A stretch of DNA of 64,000 bases from Hyphomicrobiales bacterium (GTDB lineage: Bacteria > Pseudomonadota > Alphaproteobacteria > Rhizobiales > Rhizobiaceae): NCBI GenBank assembly GCA_900469475.1, contig UBXG01000010.1, positions 175,959 through 239,958 on the forward strand. Direction: 5' to 3'. The translations under genes were made by a program, and so were the position numbers. Positions 63,746-64,000 of this stretch are shown one piece after another; within the stretch, counting starts at the first letter, position 1; each line of letters opens with the position of its first letter. The notes beneath the pieces were generated by a model. That model worked only from the letters and a program-made list of their open reading frames with translations, had not been told where the DNA came from and made no database searches.

Positions 63746-64000
63746 ATGACGACGACGCAAAGCGATTTGCTGCGGGAGGTTTCTGCCGGGCGGCTGCGGG
63801 CGTTGAACCAGACGGAAACGAAGTCTGTACTGGCGGATATCAAGCAGATCGCCGGAGGCGAGCCCGTCATTGCCGATCTGCTAGCGGGCGAAAGCGCATT
63901 GCGGGATTTTGTCGTCGCTGCCCTCACTCTCTCTCCTCATCTCCGGGAAACCGCCAATCTCGAACCGTCTCTTCTGGTCGCCGCCATCGAGAAGCCGCTG
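63746..64000 (+). CDS. glnE: glutamine-synthetase adenylyltransferase, 5' part
   Basis: 85 codons, open to the end of the window. Translation begins MTTTQSDLLREVSAGRLRAL and contains LAGESALRDFVVAALTLSPH, the N-terminal repeat pattern of GlnE adenylyltransferases. GlnE adenylylates and deadenylylates glutamine synthetase according to nitrogen status. The catalytic domains lie beyond the window. GGGGAG precedes the ATG. It follows the kinase gene by 41 bp. Confidence 0.75.
   Translation, partial: MTTTQSDLLREVSAGRLRALNQTETKSVLADIKQIAGGEPVIADLLAGESALRDFVVAALTLSPHLRETANLEPSLLVAAIEKPL

Overview
The window is a gene-dense, GC-rich stretch of alphaproteobacterial chromosome, most likely from the genus Rhizobium or a close member of the Rhizobiaceae. 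The evidence is the gene content and order: a MucR/RosR zinc-finger regulator beside a DivJ-like histidine kinase, the feuN-feuP-feuQ cluster, cycHJKL (ccmIEFH) followed by degP, a two-component pair and glnE, the dmeRF nickel/cobalt pair, a seven-gene Mrp/Pha antiporter operon, and a rhizobial palindromic intergenic repeat. I see no phage, transposase, plasmid replication gene, CRISPR array, tRNA or rRNA. This is core-type chromosome, and no obvious new multi-gene system stands out. The most novel-looking items are a densely folded leader-like region, several unannotated small membrane proteins and some clean operator-like palindromes.

Region 1-14 kb is metabolic and housekeeping. It holds a DUF2780-type protein facing a glucose-6-phosphate dehydrogenase gene that has no pgl or edd beside it. 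Next come a trans-aconitate methyltransferase, a zinc alcohol dehydrogenase and a class IV branched-chain aminotransferase. Acetyltransferase, MFS/YbhB, AraC, NTF2-like, racemase and Fe-type superoxide dismutase genes follow, then a metallophosphoesterase, a WYL regulator and a LysE exporter.

Region 14-28 kb holds two c-type cytochrome genes, a methyltransferase, a C39-like protein and two metal sensors. One sensor is a MerR-family protein. The other is DmeR with its G/C-tract operator, in front of the DmeF efflux pump. After these come a Tat-exported class A beta-lactamase, SelO, oligopeptidase B and the CbpA/CbpM co-chaperone pair.

Region 28-46.9 kb holds a polysaccharide deacetylase, an AI-2E family membrane protein, a VOC dioxygenase and a hemolysin III homologue. 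The translationally coupled mrpABCDEFG operon follows, then mucR with a long AT-rich upstream region. SufE, a DivJ-like kinase, a peptidoglycan-binding protein and several DUF proteins come next. A structured segment precedes a 55-residue small protein.

Region 47-64 kb is dominated by envelope biogenesis and envelope sensing. It contains a split DUF1214/DUF1254 pair, a class A penicillin-binding protein and the FeuNPQ signalling module. The cytochrome c maturation operon ccmI-E-F-H, the protease DegP with a strong terminator, an OmpR-type two-component pair and the 5' end of glnE close the window. Many starts were moved downstream of the longest open frame on the basis of Shine-Dalgarno sites and family length.
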